From the NCBI GenBank assembly GCA_963514095.1, contig OY741285.1:19133722-19197721 (forward strand): a DNA stretch of 64,000 bases, given 5' to 3'. The notes beneath the pieces were generated by a model. That model searched no databases and was not told where the DNA came from. It was given only the letters and a program-made list of their open reading frames with translations. The first letter of the stretch is position 1. The number at the start of each line of letters is the position of its first letter. The translations under genes were made by a program, and so were the position numbers. The DNA comes from Eutrigla gurnardus (lineage: Eukaryota > Chordata > Actinopteri > Perciformes > Triglidae). Of the stretch, positions 33,711 through 45,289 are shown one piece after another.

Positions 33711-34320
33711 GAAACTACAGCATCCAAAAATAACACACAGACTATACATTAAAGGAACAACCTGAATAAATGAGTGGGCATGAGAGTCTTGCATACGAAG
33801 CACAGGGGCTTTTGCATCATGTGACGTGTGCTCTACTCCAGATCTCAGTCACCACGTCTCAACCCGGTTAAACTTCATGGGAAATTTCACAGTGACATTT
33901 TCAAATGCAAACAAAAACCATCCGTGGTGCTGGTGTTTCTCTGGAGGCTCGCAGTGGCCAACACATGTTCAACTGAGACACTTTAGTTTGGTTTTATCCG
34001 CTAAATCCACCACTCCTGGATGTTTCCTAAAAGCAGGATTTACGTCAGTGCTGTTGAATTGGATTGCATTGGAGGTCGTTAAAAAAGGGATTTAAATCAA
34101 ATCCTTCTCAATTTTATTGGGCCGCTAAAAAGAGTTTACACACATCTCAACTGTGTCACTAAAAGTTTCTGATTGATTGATAAATGTAATGATATTCTCA
34201 TTTTAAATTGTAAAACTTCCTTGTTTTACAAACGGAACAGTTTATTGGATTGATATCAAAATATGAATAACATTTATTTTTTGTAAATATTTGTATATAG
34301 TTAAATATATAAGGGATATG
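33711..34320. other. Intron 2, no gene
   Basis: Non-coding, no recognised repeat ends. Confidence 0.5.
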
Positions 34321-34845
34321 CATTCATGCGATGCATCGATGAATCGATTGTCAGTCCTATAGATTCAACTAAATCGATCTGCTAAAATAAATACATAGAA
34401 TAAATCGTTTTGGCTTCACCAATAATCGATGTAAATGCTTTTAATCGTATGAATCGTGATTCTTAATTATGATTAATGTTTTAATACGTTTAAGACACTC
34501 TTTTCCCTGCCAGCATGTAGTCTATTGAAAAATGTTCAAAATAACTGAGCATTACAGTTTTGTATTCAGCATAAAATATTATGCAGGACTACTTTTTTAT
34601 GGAATTAATATGTTAAATAAGTTATTCTGTGGGCTGTTTATTTTTTCATCTTTCAGAAGAATACAGATAGTCTCACTCGCATTACTGCATGTTTATTTCA
34701 TGGATATAGAATTTTGGTCACAAGTTACTGAATCGAATCGTGGTTTACAGAATCGAATCGCTAAAAAAAAAAAAAATTGTCCTTGAATCGAATCGCCAAC
34801 TATCCATTCATCCATCCATTGTCTACCGCTTATCGTGTATTCAAA
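34321..34845. mobile_element. Decayed hAT-type repeat, then SINE tail fragment
   Basis: Clusters of GATGCATCGATGAATCG (34330) and GAATCGAATCG (34730-34790) resemble subterminal parts of fish hAT repeats; no TIR/TSD pair found. 34803-34845 (CATCCATCCATTGTCTACCG) is the tail of the SINE family at 23310, minus strand. Confidence 0.4.
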
Positions 34846-35502
34846 TGTATTTAAATAAACTTTGAATAAACATGTCCATGCAAAGTAGGTTTTCTGCCTC
34901 TTTCTGTCACTTATCTTATCTGTAACTTATCTTATCGTTTGCATTTTATGGATGAAGAACAAACTGAATATATAAAAACGTTGCCTCTCCCACAACCTGA
35001 ACTGTGCGCCTCCCAAGATGCTCCCTGAAGACACAGACATGGCAACCTTCCAACCCGCTGCCACTCACTGAACGGATGGCTGCGTTCACCTTAACAATTA
35101 ACTATTATTTCCGTCTCCTTTTCAGGTATTGTCCCAAAGTGCCTATGCAAAAGTCAGGGTTGATTGAGAAATTGATGATGCTATTTTATGATAAGACCCA
35201 AATGCCAGGGTGAAAGAGAAGGCATGAAATATTCATAAATGTTGTGTCAGGAGCTGTTTTCTCTGGTTAACCCCCCCCCATAGGGAGCATATCTCTATAT
35301 CTCAGGATGACACGGCAACTTGGGCAGAAAGAACATCCTTATTTTCATATTTTTATTTAATTAAAGTTCTAATAATGATTGAAAAAGAACTCAGAGGACA
35401 TCATAATAAAGGCTTTGTAGTGCTGATATTTTACTCTGCTGCCCTCCTTCATTTATCTTCAGCTTACCTGTCCCCCCCCCCCCATGCCTCTTCTCTTTGC
35501 AG

Positions 35503-35614
35503 CATCGCAGTAGGTGTGGGTTTCTATGGCAACAGTGAGACTAATGACGGCGTGTACCAGTTGACCTACTCCCTGTACAACGCCAATCACACACTGGGCG
35601 GCGTGGACAGTCTG
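35503..35614 (+). CDS. ttyh2: ttyh2 coding exon (third exon): TM2 end and first extracellular segment
   Basis: Acceptor TTCTCTTTGCAG (AG at 35501-35502) and donor CTG|GTAGGT at 35615. The first base completes the split Cys codon, then 37 codons follow: IAVGVGFYGNSETNDGVYQL, then TYSLYNANHTLGGVDSL. The GVGFYGNSETNDG block is one of the most conserved tweety signatures, at the outer end of TM2. NANHT offers an N-glycosylation sequon (NHT) at the position used in human TTYH2 (family knowledge). Exon length 112 nt; it ends in phase 0. The open frame extends upstream to 35375 but that part is a poorly coding C-rich intron end, so the splice site sets the boundary. Confidence 0.95.
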
Positions 35615-36242
35615 GTAGGTAAAACCACAGTGTCATGGGAGGAACACCTCAAAGTGAGCGCCGTCATGGTTTGAAAAACACTCTTCAGGCGTACAATTTG
35701 TAGATGAGAGACCCGTCTGGCAGCTCTGACTGAAGGCACACACACACACACACACAGGCAGGAGGAAAGCCCAGAGGACTCTATTTATATGCCTTAAAAT
35801 GTTTTTATAGTCTTTTTATGGCCTTTTGCTGCTACAAATTGACAGCCTCTCCACCCAAAGACAAACCCCTGCCCTCGCCCTCGCTGCTCCACCTTCCAAC
35901 GCCGCTGTGGCCTCGGCAGAAACAAAGCATCGCCCTGTCTCTGTGTGAGTGTGTGCAGGATCCTTTTTCTATTTTTATCTGCCTTGCTTCCCATCGCGCA
36001 GAGTGACGCCCGAATGCAGCTCGCTGTTTCACAAATTTCATACTAATGAAAAGGCTTTTTTCACTCCCTCCTTTCAGTCAAGAGTCAAACTCTAGAAAAC
36101 ACTGTTGGGTGTTTTCTCCCTCTTGCTTTTCCTCTCGTTAATGGTTTGGAAGAAGTTTTCTTTGAATTAACTTGAGATTTGTAAAGATGAACATAAATCT
36201 TGTAAAGATTTACTTGAGATTTGTAACGGTTGACTTAAGACG
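35615..36242. other. ttyh2 intron 3, start
   Basis: Non-coding; a short (CA)n at 35738-35757. Otherwise unremarkable. Confidence 0.6.
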
Positions 36243-37760
36243 TGTTGGGGAACTAGCGGGAGCAGATTCGGGTTATTAATAGAAAATTACTAATATCAAT
36301 ACAATTATTGATATAGGATTATAAATATAATTATTAAAAAACAGGGCACCACCCTGAAATCAGGGAAAAGGTGACCAAACCTGTACTCAGTCTCAATATA
36401 AAGGGGTTTGTTCTCAAATGCCAATAATTAATAAGTATTATCATATGAGTACAAACAGTTAAAGAAATTGTGAATTCTTTGCAGAGAAGACAATATCATT
36501 CATTCTTATACAAACACAGCAGTATGTTCAAACGGGGTTTATTAACAATAAACAAATAAACATACACTTAGTCTAAGTGGCCTGTGTGTGTGTGAGAGAG
36601 TGTGTGTGTGTGTTCGTGTGTGATAAAGGCAAGGGAGAGAGAGAGCGGGCTGGTTGGGCTACAGCAACCAGGTGGCGCTATTCTTCCGGCATTCAGAGAT
36701 GGAACAGCTGAACAAAGGAGGAGGGAGGCCCCTAGTGCACGCTATTCCCTCTACAGGGTCCACAAAGCACGTGGGTGTTACGTGCGGGGGTGTGCGTGTT
36801 ACAAGATGGCGGCTGTGGGTGTCGACCAGTCAGCCATGTGGAGTGGGGGTGTTCTTTGTGGGAGGCCGTTTGGTCCTGCCTGGAGAACAGGTTTCTATGT
36901 GTATCATTAGTATAATATATGTAGTCCCGTTAGGAAAGTTGGATTAGTGAGCGTGCAAACTGTTCTAGATCACTAACAACTGAACTAAGGTTACACACTT
37001 AACTCAACAGTACATCAAATAGAAAATCACTTTGAAACATTAATGTCATCACATTCAGTTTCTGTCCTAAGCTATGCCCAGATTGTTACCAGTCCTTGAA
37101 GAAGGGTTGGTTGTTCCTCTGAAGAAAGGTTGCTGTCTTCAGGTTCCTTGAAGGAAAGTTGCTGTCCTTGGAGTTCCTTTGTGTGGATGGAGGAGTTTCT
37201 AGTGAGATGCGTCTCAACTGGGAATTCTCGTCTTTGTTGCAGAAGCGTGGCTGCGCGGTGGTGTAGTGGGTAGCACTGAGGGTCCCGGGTTCGATTCCCG
37301 GGTCGGGCCCGGGTTCCTTCTGTGTGGAGTTTGCATGTTCTCCCCGTGTGAGCGTGGGTTCTCTCCGGGTTCTCCGGCTTCCTCCCACAGTCCAAAGACA
37401 TCCAGGATGGGGATAGGTTCATTGATGACTCTAAATTGCCCGTAGGTGTGAATGTGAGAGTGAATGGTTGTCTGTCTCTATATGTTGGCCCTGCGATAGA
37501 CTGGCGTCCTGTCCAGGGTGTACCCTGCCTTCGCCCAATGACAGCTGGGATCGGCTCCAGCCCCCCCCACGACCCTGAATACAGGATAAGCGGTAGAAAA
37601 TGGATGGATGTTGCAGAAGCAGGCTCCAACAGCCTGCTTGTTGGCTGTTATGAGGGCACTGCTTGGGGACTTGAGACCTGTGGTCCAAATCCCAGGAGAA
37701 AGAGGAGACCTCTGTTCAGGTCTACATCCCAGTAGAAAGAGAGAGAGAGAGATCCCAACA
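36243..37760. mobile_element. LTR-like element, TGTTGGGG..CCCAACA, copy 1 (solo)
   Basis: It begins TGTTGGGGAACTAGCGGGAG and ends GATCCCAACA, the TG..CA inverted termini expected of a long terminal repeat. It shares blocks in the same order with 49823-51438 (GGGCACCACCCTG..TCAGGGAAAAG; GTCTCAATATAAA; a GCTATTC block). Without the SINE inserted at 37247 it is about 1.15 kb. No gag or pol is visible and no matching TSD, so solo LTR is the best but unproven reading. AATAAA occurs on both strands, so orientation is open. Confidence 0.5.
37247..37609 (+). mobile_element. Complete tRNA-headed SINE with 11-bp TSD
   Basis: Flanked by an exact duplication GTTGCAGAAGC (37236-37246, 37610-37620). The head has an A-box-like GTGGTGTAGTGGGTAGCAC and B-box GGGTTCGATTCCC, then the body (GAGTTTGCATGTTCTCCCC; CTTCCTCCCACAGTCCAAAG; CTGGCGTCCTGTCCAGGGTG) and a GGATGGATG tail. 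Here the body has a single copy of the segment that is amplified in the copies at 23310 and 58495. It is the best reference copy in the window. Confidence 0.92.
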
Positions 37761-38603
37761 TGGTCTGCTTGGTAGGAAGCCAACTTCCACTGCATTTGAC
37801 GTGTGTGAAGATTAACTTGAGACTTATACATACTGGTTCAAGACTTGACTTAAGATTTATAAATACTGACTTGATACTTGTAAACGTAAACTTGAAACCG
37901 TGACAACAACATAACAGTCAGCATTTCCCCAGATGCCGTGTTGGTACGCATCAGCCATGCGTGACCAGCAGGGATCCTGTGACGATGCCAGTGGCAGAGC
38001 GGCCAGAGACCCGGGTCGACTCGCTGTCGAAGAGTCCGGATTAAGTCTCCATCTGTGTTAAAGGAGATTAATGTGGTGCCATGTGAAGCACTTAGTGCGG
38101 TGACTCAACACAGCCTCGGTCGTAAATTCTCTGCCGAGAGGGCATCGAGCCGCTGCGCTACGCTAGGATTCCTTCCTCTGATGATGATTAGGGAACACAA
38201 CCTCCCATTTGAATAGCGAGCGGTTCTCAGCTGCCTGGCCCTAATTGATGCACTTTATAAATAATTTAAGATGGGAATATGTAAGAACTCCGTGCTGTTG
38301 GAAGATCAGTGGAACTGCTGTGGATTGTCAGTTGGGATTCATTCTCTGGTGAATGGCATTAACCAGCTAACACAACCCATCAACATGTTTGCCTTTTTAC
38401 TCCATTGGATAGATATATGAGCACATGTTGGGCACTTCTACATGATATGACTGATTGTCTGTCTTGTAAAGCACTTAGCCATGTTCGTTCCTCTAAGCCG
38501 CATTAGCGAGAGGAGCCAAATCTTTAGCATATAGCTCGACCCCTCTGGGACGTGTGAACTGGCGCAAACGCATAATTGGACATGTTGGCCTTTATTTGAC
38601 CAG

Positions 38604-38666
<63 letters not shown>

Positions 38667-39990
38667 AGTTCATCACATGCAGCTATAGACTGTTAAGGAG
38701 TCCCGTTCTTGAGTAGGACAAAGAGCCCAGTGTGCCACACACAGTTCCCAGTCTCCCCCCACCTAATCAACCATGAGCCGGGGCGACAAAGCTGCTTGAG
38801 GGAAACGAGGAAGCAATGCTCGCCCCGTCTGATTGGCAGAGTCGGGATTGACATTTGTATTGAAAGCGGTGACAATGACGGCTCTGACTGCCCTCCGGCC
38901 CACACAAATGCCCTTTTTTAGACCGGCTCCAAGAGGGTCTGGAAGAAGTGAGTTGGCTTCTAAGGATTCAGTTTATAAGAGAGGAAAGAAGGACAGTTAG
39001 GCTCATTATCGCTAAACGCTTTTCTTTTTCTTTTTTTGAGACCGTGGTTAGTTACGGTCTGGAACGTATGCATATGATGTGTTCATGCACACGGGAGAAC
39101 GTCAATCAAAGAAACACTTAGCATGCTGGGAGAGAGAGAGGTGACATTGTGATTAAACAGAGATGCAAGAATAACATGAGATCTGGAAAGTGGCCAACCT
39201 GGATGCTGTATTTGAAGCCGTAATGGGACTAATGTGACATTTGGAGTGTTTTAGCTGCACCAATAATAACTCCATTGTTTGGAGATGGGTGTCGAGAGGT
39301 TATGGCTGCAGCTGGCAGTCCCCCTTACGCATTTAGCCTGAGCTCAAACTGGGTTTGGAAGTTGGCCCCATACATAATTGAAAAACTGAACTGAGTGATT
39401 TATTTTTATTTTTGTATCTTTTGGGGAGAGATTGAAAGATAATAAATGTTGCAATAAGTGTTCCTAATATTTAATCTGCTCCTCTTTTTGTCTGGGAGGA
39501 AAACTCCGTTCTGACTTTCTCGCTGTGAGGCGAGGTATAAGCACGTTCGCACTCTGAACCTGAAGGAAAAAAAGATATCTGAGAAATGGCTCTCATCAAA
39601 GGAAATCATTGATCTTGGGCTTGTGGTGTTTTCTAAAATAGTGTGAGATCAACAGACAGATCGGTGCAGTGGAAATCAGATTAATGAGCACTGCAAGAGG
39701 TTAGAGTCCAGCTGTTGGTTTCACCGCCACGACCATAGCTGGATGGATTGTACACCATCAGTCTCTTTTAAAAATAAAATGCCCAACGCCAACGCTTTTG
39801 ATGAATGGATGTGTTATTATGTCTTCGCCCACTCATCCACTTCAATTTGACTGATGGACTCATGAAGCTGAAGGGGAAAGTACCGATGCCGGGCCAGAGG
39901 TCACCTCTGTTGCCAAAACACTTTCACCTCTGTGTGACCCCTCGCCCTCCACGGAGCTGAACTACAGGCATTCACTGAGTGATCAGACCT
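37761..39990. other. ttyh2 intron 3, no gene
   Basis: Unique-looking intron DNA with a (GT)n tract at 38606-38660. No supported exon or RNA gene. Confidence 0.6.
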
Positions 39991-40482
39991 GGGGCCTGTA
40001 CTACGAAGCAGGATTTGTGCTTAGCGAGGTAACTTAAGCGTTAACTCTGGGTTTTCCGTCCTACGACGCTGGTTCACTTCTTACCGGGGTAGATCGCCAT
40101 GGTAACTTACGCTGTGGAGCTAATCTGCTCCGGAGCAGGTTATGTTCCTGATAAGAGATCAACGTGGAGAAACACACCGGCTTCTGACCAATCAGCTGTC
40201 TTGGTGCGCAGATATAAAAAAAAAGAAGCTCGGTGGATCGTGTGAGTGGGTCTCGTAGGAGAACTATAGAGTGTACAGAGACCGGCAAAACCCTTTTTCT
40301 GTCCCTGACGATGTTTTATTTGAGAGATACAGATTCTCATCGGAGGGAAAGACTTTTCTTTGTCAGCGTACAGCCTACTTACCACTTTGAATTATGTTTT
40401 TATATTTATTTTAAGTCCGTTTTACACCGGCGGGATTGCAGCTGAAAGAATGAGGCTGATGTTGTCATAAACCACGTTAATA
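39991..40482. mobile_element. End of a Harbinger-like MITE (GGGCCTGTACTACGAAGC)
   Basis: The terminus GGGCCTGTACTACGAAGCAG at 39991 followed by GATTTGTGCTTAGCGAGGTA is a familiar fish Harbinger-type end. The opposite end is not found; the LINE at 40483 may have inserted into it or truncated it. Confidence 0.5.
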
Positions 40483-40484
40483 CA

Positions 40485-40532
<48 letters not shown>

Positions 40533-40801
40533 ATTTATTTTGTATAGCGCTTTTCAAAGGATCTCAAAGACACTTTACATATACGGTTAAAAATCAATAC
40601 ATTTAAAACAAGTGCTATTAAAAACAGGGAGGCTACAAGTGAGTGCATTAAAACAAGCAGGCTATTCTTAAGAAATAAGTTAAAAAGATGTACTGTGAAG
40701 TTATAGAACGGTTAAAAACAAGTAATATAAAGTTATAAAACGGTTTAAAAGCAGGCACATTTAAAAACAAGTGTGTGGTGCAATACAGATGAAGTAGTGG
40801 A

Positions 40802-41278
40802 TTAAGGGGGGTTGAAGGCAATTCTGAAGAGGTGGGTTTTGATGAGTGATTTGAAGGTGGTCTGGTCGGTGCAGGCTCGGATGTGTGGGGGTAGTGAGTT
40901 CCAGAGGGAGGGGGCAGCAATTGAGAAGGCTCTGTCGCCCCAGGTACGGTGCTTGGTCCTGACAGGTGGGGAGAGGAGGTTTGTGTCGGAGGAGCGAAGG
41001 TTACGGGGGGGAGAGTGGTGGTGGAGCAGGTTGGTGAGGTAGGAAGGGGCCTGGTTGTGGAGGGCTTTGTGGGTGAGGAGGAGTACTTTGTATTCAATGC
41101 GTTGGGGAACAGGGAGCCAGTGGAGATTATGCAGAACAGGGGTGATGTGGTCACGGGAGTTGGTGTAGGTGAGGAGGCGGGCAGCAGAGTTTTGTATGTA
41201 TTGCAGTTTGTCGAGGATTTTGGCAGGTGAACCGTAGATGATGCTATTGCAGCAGTCTATTCTATGTGATGAATGCAT
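40802..41278 (-). pseudogene. LINE ORF2 C-terminal region
   Basis: About 150 codons: RIDCCNSIIYGSPAKILDKL, LQYIQNSAARLLTYT, LHNLHWLPVPQRIEYKVLLL and, near the end, WGDRAFSIAAPSLWNSLPPH then FKSLIKTHLFRIAF. This is the usual C-terminal tail of L2/CR1 ORF2. It overlaps the RT frame at 41262-41278: a one-base frameshift there separates HAFIT from SRIDCC, which would otherwise be continuous. Stop at 40802. Confidence 0.9.
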
Positions 41279-42725
41279 GAATCAAAGTTTCGGCAGCAGA
41301 GAAGGTGAGTGATGGGCGGAGACGGGCAATGTTCTTGAGGTGAAAAAAGGCAGTCCTGGTGATGTGATTGATGTGTTGTTGAAATGTGAGGTTGCTGTCG
41401 AAAATGACTCCAAGGTTGCGCAGGTGTAGGGACGGGGACAGAGTGGAGTTGTCGACGGAGAGAGTGGAGTTGTGGGTGTTTTTGATGAGGGATTTGGGGC
41501 CGTCTGTTTTGTCACAGTTGAGTTGAAGGAAGTTGTTTTGCATCCAGGTTTTTAATTCAGTGAGGCAGGTGGTCAGAGTGGAGCAGGTGGCTGTGGTGAT
41601 GGATTTGGTGGAGATGTAGATCTGGACGTCGTCAGCGTAGCAGTGGAAGTGGAGACCATGTTTGCGAATAATATTGCCGAGGGGGAGGATGTAGAGGATG
41701 AAGAGAAGAGGACCAAGCACCGAACCTTGGGGGACGCCTTGGGACAGAGGAGCAATGGAGGAAGTGCAGTTATTAATGCTGATGAATTGCTGTCTGTTGG
41801 TGAGGTAGGAGCGGAGCCAGGAGAGTGCAGTGCCAGTGATGTTGTAGTAGTTTTCCAGACGGGAGAGGAGAATGGAGTGTTTGATGGTGTCGAAGGCTGC
41901 AGTGAGGTCAAGCATGATGAGGATGGTGAAGTGGCCGGAGTCAGAGGAGAGGAGGAGGTCGTTGGTGACTTTTAGGAGAGCTGTTTCGGTGCTGTGTTGT
42001 GGGCGGAATCCAGATTGAAATGGTTCATACAGGTGATTAGAGGAGAGGTGGGTTTTGAGTTGAGCAGCGACGACACGTTCCAGAATCTTTGACAGAAAGG
42101 GAAGATTGGAGATGGGCCGGAAGTTGGACATTATGTCGGGGCTGAGACCTGGTTTCTTGAGGATGGGGGTGACAGCAGCAAGTTTGAGTGGAGTGGGGAC
42201 AGAGCCAGAGATGAGGGAGGAATTTATGATTTTGACGAGGAGTGGGGTGACGGATGGAAGACAGGTTTTGATGAGAGCTGATGGGATGGGATCTAGGGTG
42301 CAGGAGGAGGTTTTCATGCCGTTGGTGAGTTGAGGTAGGTCCATGGGAGACAGCAGGGAGAACTGTGACAGGCACTGAGAGTGTGAAGGGGTGGGATCCA
42401 GTGGTGGGGTTGAGGGAGCCGGGGAGGTGGTCAGGTTGCTGTAGATGTTGTTGATTTTATTTTGGAAAAATGACAGAAAGGAGTTACATGTTTCCACTGT
42501 GAAAGCTGTAGAGATGTTATCGGGGGGGTTGAGAAGTTTGTTGATTGTGGAAAAAAGAGTCTTGGGGTTGTTGGAGCCAGAGTGTATGAGGTGTGAGTGG
42601 TAAGTGGACCGGGCTGTGTTGAGAGCAGTTTTGTATATATGGAGAAAGTCTGTGTAAGCGTGGAGGTGAACTGTTAGGCCGGTTTTATTGTAGAGTCTTT
42701 CCAGTTGTCGTTTGCGGGATTTCAT
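41262..42725 (-). pseudogene. LINE reverse transcriptase frame
   Basis: 487 open codons. The N-terminal linker (RKRQLERLYNKTGL) is followed by RT blocks: LKLAAVTPILKKPGLSPD, FRPISNLPFLSKILERVV, QSGFRPQHSTETALLKVTND, ILIMLDLTAAFDTIKHSILL with the first catalytic Asp, LSQGVPQGSVLGPLLFILY, and HCYADDVQIYI with YADD, then LNCDKTD and LGVIFDSNLTFQQHINH. A few residues appear lost after DKTD compared with the family's usual DKTEVLLIG. Frameshifts lie at both ends (near 42722 and 41270). All RT catalytic aspartates are present. Confidence 0.93.
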
Positions 42726-43864
42726 TTGATGGGTTCAGGGGTGTACCAGGGAGCTGAGTGGGTGAAGGTGACTGTTTTGGTTTTAGTGGGAGCCAGTAGA
42801 TTGAGACAGGAGGAGAGAGTGTTGTAGTAGTCCACAAGGTCGTTGGGATCATCAGACAGGGGGGGAGGAGAGATGGATATTGCACCGGTGAGAGAGGCTG
42901 AGAGGGCTGAGGGGTTGATGGACTTGATATTTCTGAATGAGATTTTGCGTTTATCTTTTGGGATAGGGATGGGGATGTTGAGGTCGATGATGATGGCAAG
43001 ATGGTCGGAGATGTGGAGGTTGATGCTGGAGAGATGGTTTAGTGTGAGTCCAGTGGAGCAGACCAGATCGAGGATGTGACCATGGGAGTGGGTGGGGAAG
43101 TTGATATGCTGTGCGAAGTTGAAGCAGTGTAACAGTTCCAGGAATTCAGTGGCAGGTTTGCAGTTGGTGTCATTGATGTGAAGATTAAAATCTCCGAGGA
43201 GGAGGACAGAGGGTGAGATGGCGCAGAGCTGGGTGAGAAAATCTGTGAAGTCTGAGAGAAAGGTGGGATTTGGTTTGGGAGGGCGGTAAATAATGGCAGT
43301 GACAAGTGGAGTAGGACCAGGGAGTTTGAGGGCAAGATGTTCAAAGGACGGGGCGGCTGGGGTGGAGATGGTGGTGATTTGTATGTCCTTTCTGTGGATG
43401 GCAGCAATACCACCTCCCCGCCCTTCAAGGCGGGGTTTGTCCATGTAGGTGAATCCTGTGGGTGTGATCTGGTTAAGTGAAAAATAGTCCAGGGGTTTTT
43501 GCCAGGTTTCAGTGATGCAGAAGAAGTCCAGTTTATTGTCAGTGATGAATTCATTCAGAATGAGAGTTTCATTGCTGAGTGAACGTGTGTTGAGCAGAGC
43601 CATTTTCAGGTGTTTTTGGGTTGGTTGGGAGGACTGAGGGAGAGGACGGAGGTTGGAAAGATTCACGTGTGGTTTGTTGTGATGACGTAGTGAGGGAATA
43701 CTGATAGAGGCTCTGTGGGTGATTATGGTTTGTATGGGTTGAATTTCTGGTGAGAGGGTTAGTGACGGGTGTGGCCTACAGTGGGAGCCAGCGGGGGGAA
43801 TAGTGCTGTGGGTTGGTGGATCTGTCGGCGGATGTTCCGGTGAGGGGGCGTGTTGGGTGAACAG
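42722..43864 (-). pseudogene. LINE ORF2 N-terminal AP endonuclease
   Basis: Open on the minus strand from just after the ORF1 stop (43865-43867) to a stop at 42722. A Pro/Thr-rich leader is followed, from about 43610, by MALLNTRSLSNETLILNEFI, ITETWQ (catalytic Glu), GGGIAAIHRKD, AIIYRPPKPN, LLLGDFNLHIND (Asp/Asn pair) and ISDHLAIIIDLNIP (SDH motif), the hallmark order of the endonuclease/exonuclease/phosphatase fold used to nick target DNA. The frame is lost one base before the RT frame, overlapping at ATGA. Confidence 0.92.
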
Positions 43865-44013
43865 TCATGCACGTGTGTGTGATTGAACCTGAATGGTGTG
43901 CTGTATGTTAGCTGTTAGCAGGTGACTACCTAGCAAGTTGGGGTGAATACCGTCCGGTTGGAAGAGGGAAGGACGGTCCCAGAACAGATTAAAATTGTCA
44001 ATAAAACCAAAGT
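43865..44013 (-). pseudogene. LINE ORF1 C-terminal SGNH-esterase fragment
   Basis: The minus strand reads FGFIDNFNLFWDRPSLFQ then PDGIHPNLLGSHLLTANI, ending HTRA-stop at 43865. DGIHPN is the block carrying the catalytic Asp and His of SGNH/GDSL hydrolases, as found in ORF1 proteins of L2/CR1 LINEs. The rest of ORF1 is absent (5' truncation). ORF1 and ORF2 are in the same frame, separated by a single TGA. Confidence 0.8.
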
Positions 44014-44046
44014 TGAATTAATACATCCAAGCAACACATTCATTAT

Positions 44047-44062
44047 GGGGGGGGGGGGGGGG
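44047..44062. repeat. Poly-G run at the LINE 5' junction
   Basis: Sixteen or so G residues at the point where LINE similarity stops. Confidence 0.9.
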
Positions 44063-44831
44063 GCAAAAACTCTCAGCCAGTCCCGAAGGCACACCAGTGT
44101 GCTGTTGATCTATGATTGGCCATTCACCGCATCAATCGAGTCGCGCGAAGACGCAGCTGAAACAAGTGATGATTGAAGACGCCGGAGACGGATTCGGAGC
44201 TGAGACTTGGAGTACGAGTGTCGAAACATCAAAGGTAACGTTAATATTAGCTTTTTTCTTTGGCTGGCTATGCTTTGAGCATATTTAGCTTGGTTATGAA
44301 CTGTCTTTTAGTCAATGAACGGTAGCCTTATAAGCCTGAAAATGCATAGCCCTCGTGTGTCATGATGTATTTTGAGGTAACATTAAATGTTAGCTAGTAA
44401 AGAGGAACTAATGTGCAAGTCTGGTCGCGTTTCTGCTGTTTTGGTAATGCTCCTCTCCTCCATGTGCATTTGTTACGCGTGTGTATTTGTGTAGTCTTCA
44501 CCGGCATAAAATAAAAGTTTGCCGGTTACGGTGCGCGTTTGTGTCGCGGTGCGCGGAGAGGAGAGCTAGACACCGTGGCGGCGACCGAGTGACCTTCATC
44601 TCCGTCCGCATACTACTTTCTCCGTTATACACTCACACACACACACAGTACACTGTGTACTTGGTTCACAAATACCACATACATTGATCACTATTAATAA
44701 CATCTTTTGTTATTATGCCTTATTTTGTTACTTGATGTTATGTTGCTACCTTGTTCTGAGACAAGACTATGCTTGTATAGCCTAGTCATGTCAATATCAT
44801 GTAATATCATCATGTAATATTTGAATTCCAG

Positions 44832-44947
44832 GTGGAGTAAGTGCACAAGAAAGCAAGAGGACTGCACAGGAAGAGGAGAAGGAAGCACGGCAGAGACATG
44901 CAGCTAAGCAAAGAAATGCTGCTAGAAAGAAAAAAAAAACACAATGA
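44832..44947 (+). other. Exon-like lysine/glutamate-rich terminal segment
   Basis: After an acceptor-like GAATTCCAG (AG 44830-44831) an open stretch reads GVSAQESKRTAQEEEKEA then RQRHAAKQRNAARKKKKTQ and stops at 44945-44947. It looks like the basic tail of a former gene carried by a repeat. A possible partner exon ends at AAAG|GTAACG near 44234. No family is recognised; chance is possible. Confidence 0.25.
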
Positions 44948-45289
44948 TACTTAGCAGCACATAACAAAATCACAAAAAATAAATGAACAAATGTAAATGT
45001 CTGTGCACCCTGGCAGAGGGAGTTGTGGCACATGTTACTACAAGCAATTTTTCCCCACTGGGAGTTCACTGTTAAATGGAAAGCCCTAGATTTTTTTTGT
45101 ACATAGTTATGAAATGATTAAACACAATTTATTACTTAACCTGTGTATGTCTCTTATTGATTTGGTAGGCCTCTTAGGTGTCTAAGAATATAAGTTTTTC
45201 TAGTTTAACAAGTTTTTATTGTTTAATATATCTACCATGCTGATCAAAGTTAATCATCCCTAGGCAGCCTAGGGATGTTTTTTCTCAAT

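Larger units (their letters stand above)
27661..33720 (-). mobile_element. Long L2-clade LINE, interrupted by two later elements
   Basis: The 3' tail is at 27661 (complement of GCGTCTGCTAAATGACCTAA), followed going leftward in protein order by RT C-terminal region, RT core, linker and AP-type endonuclease up to about 33260, and a 5' part with a duplicated stretch to about 33710. A hAT MITE (28080-28444) and a 2.5-kb foldback element (29343-31807), each with its own TSD, split it. Without them it is about 3.2 kb. Several frameshifts; not functional. Confidence 0.85.
40483..44046 (-). mobile_element. Nearly full-length L2/CR1-group LINE
   Basis: Minus-strand LINE about 3.6 kb: an AAT-repeat tail (40487-40533), a 3' UTR with AAAGCGCTATACAAAATAAA, then C-terminal region, RT, endonuclease, and the C-terminal end of ORF1 with an SGNH-esterase block. 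It ends abruptly at a poly-G/C run (44047-44062), so it is 5'-truncated. Only two frameshifts break the ORF2 region, so this is the youngest-looking LINE here. The ORF1 esterase domain is known for L2 and CR1-group elements (for example zebrafish L2). Confidence 0.9.

Noticed and set aside
37072..37629. 185-codon minus-strand frame
   Set aside because: Reads the complement of the SINE and LTR-like DNA; no conserved protein.
41643..41975. Plus-strand frames of 75-110 codons at 40812-43079
   Set aside because: Antisense shadows of the minus-strand LINE coding region.
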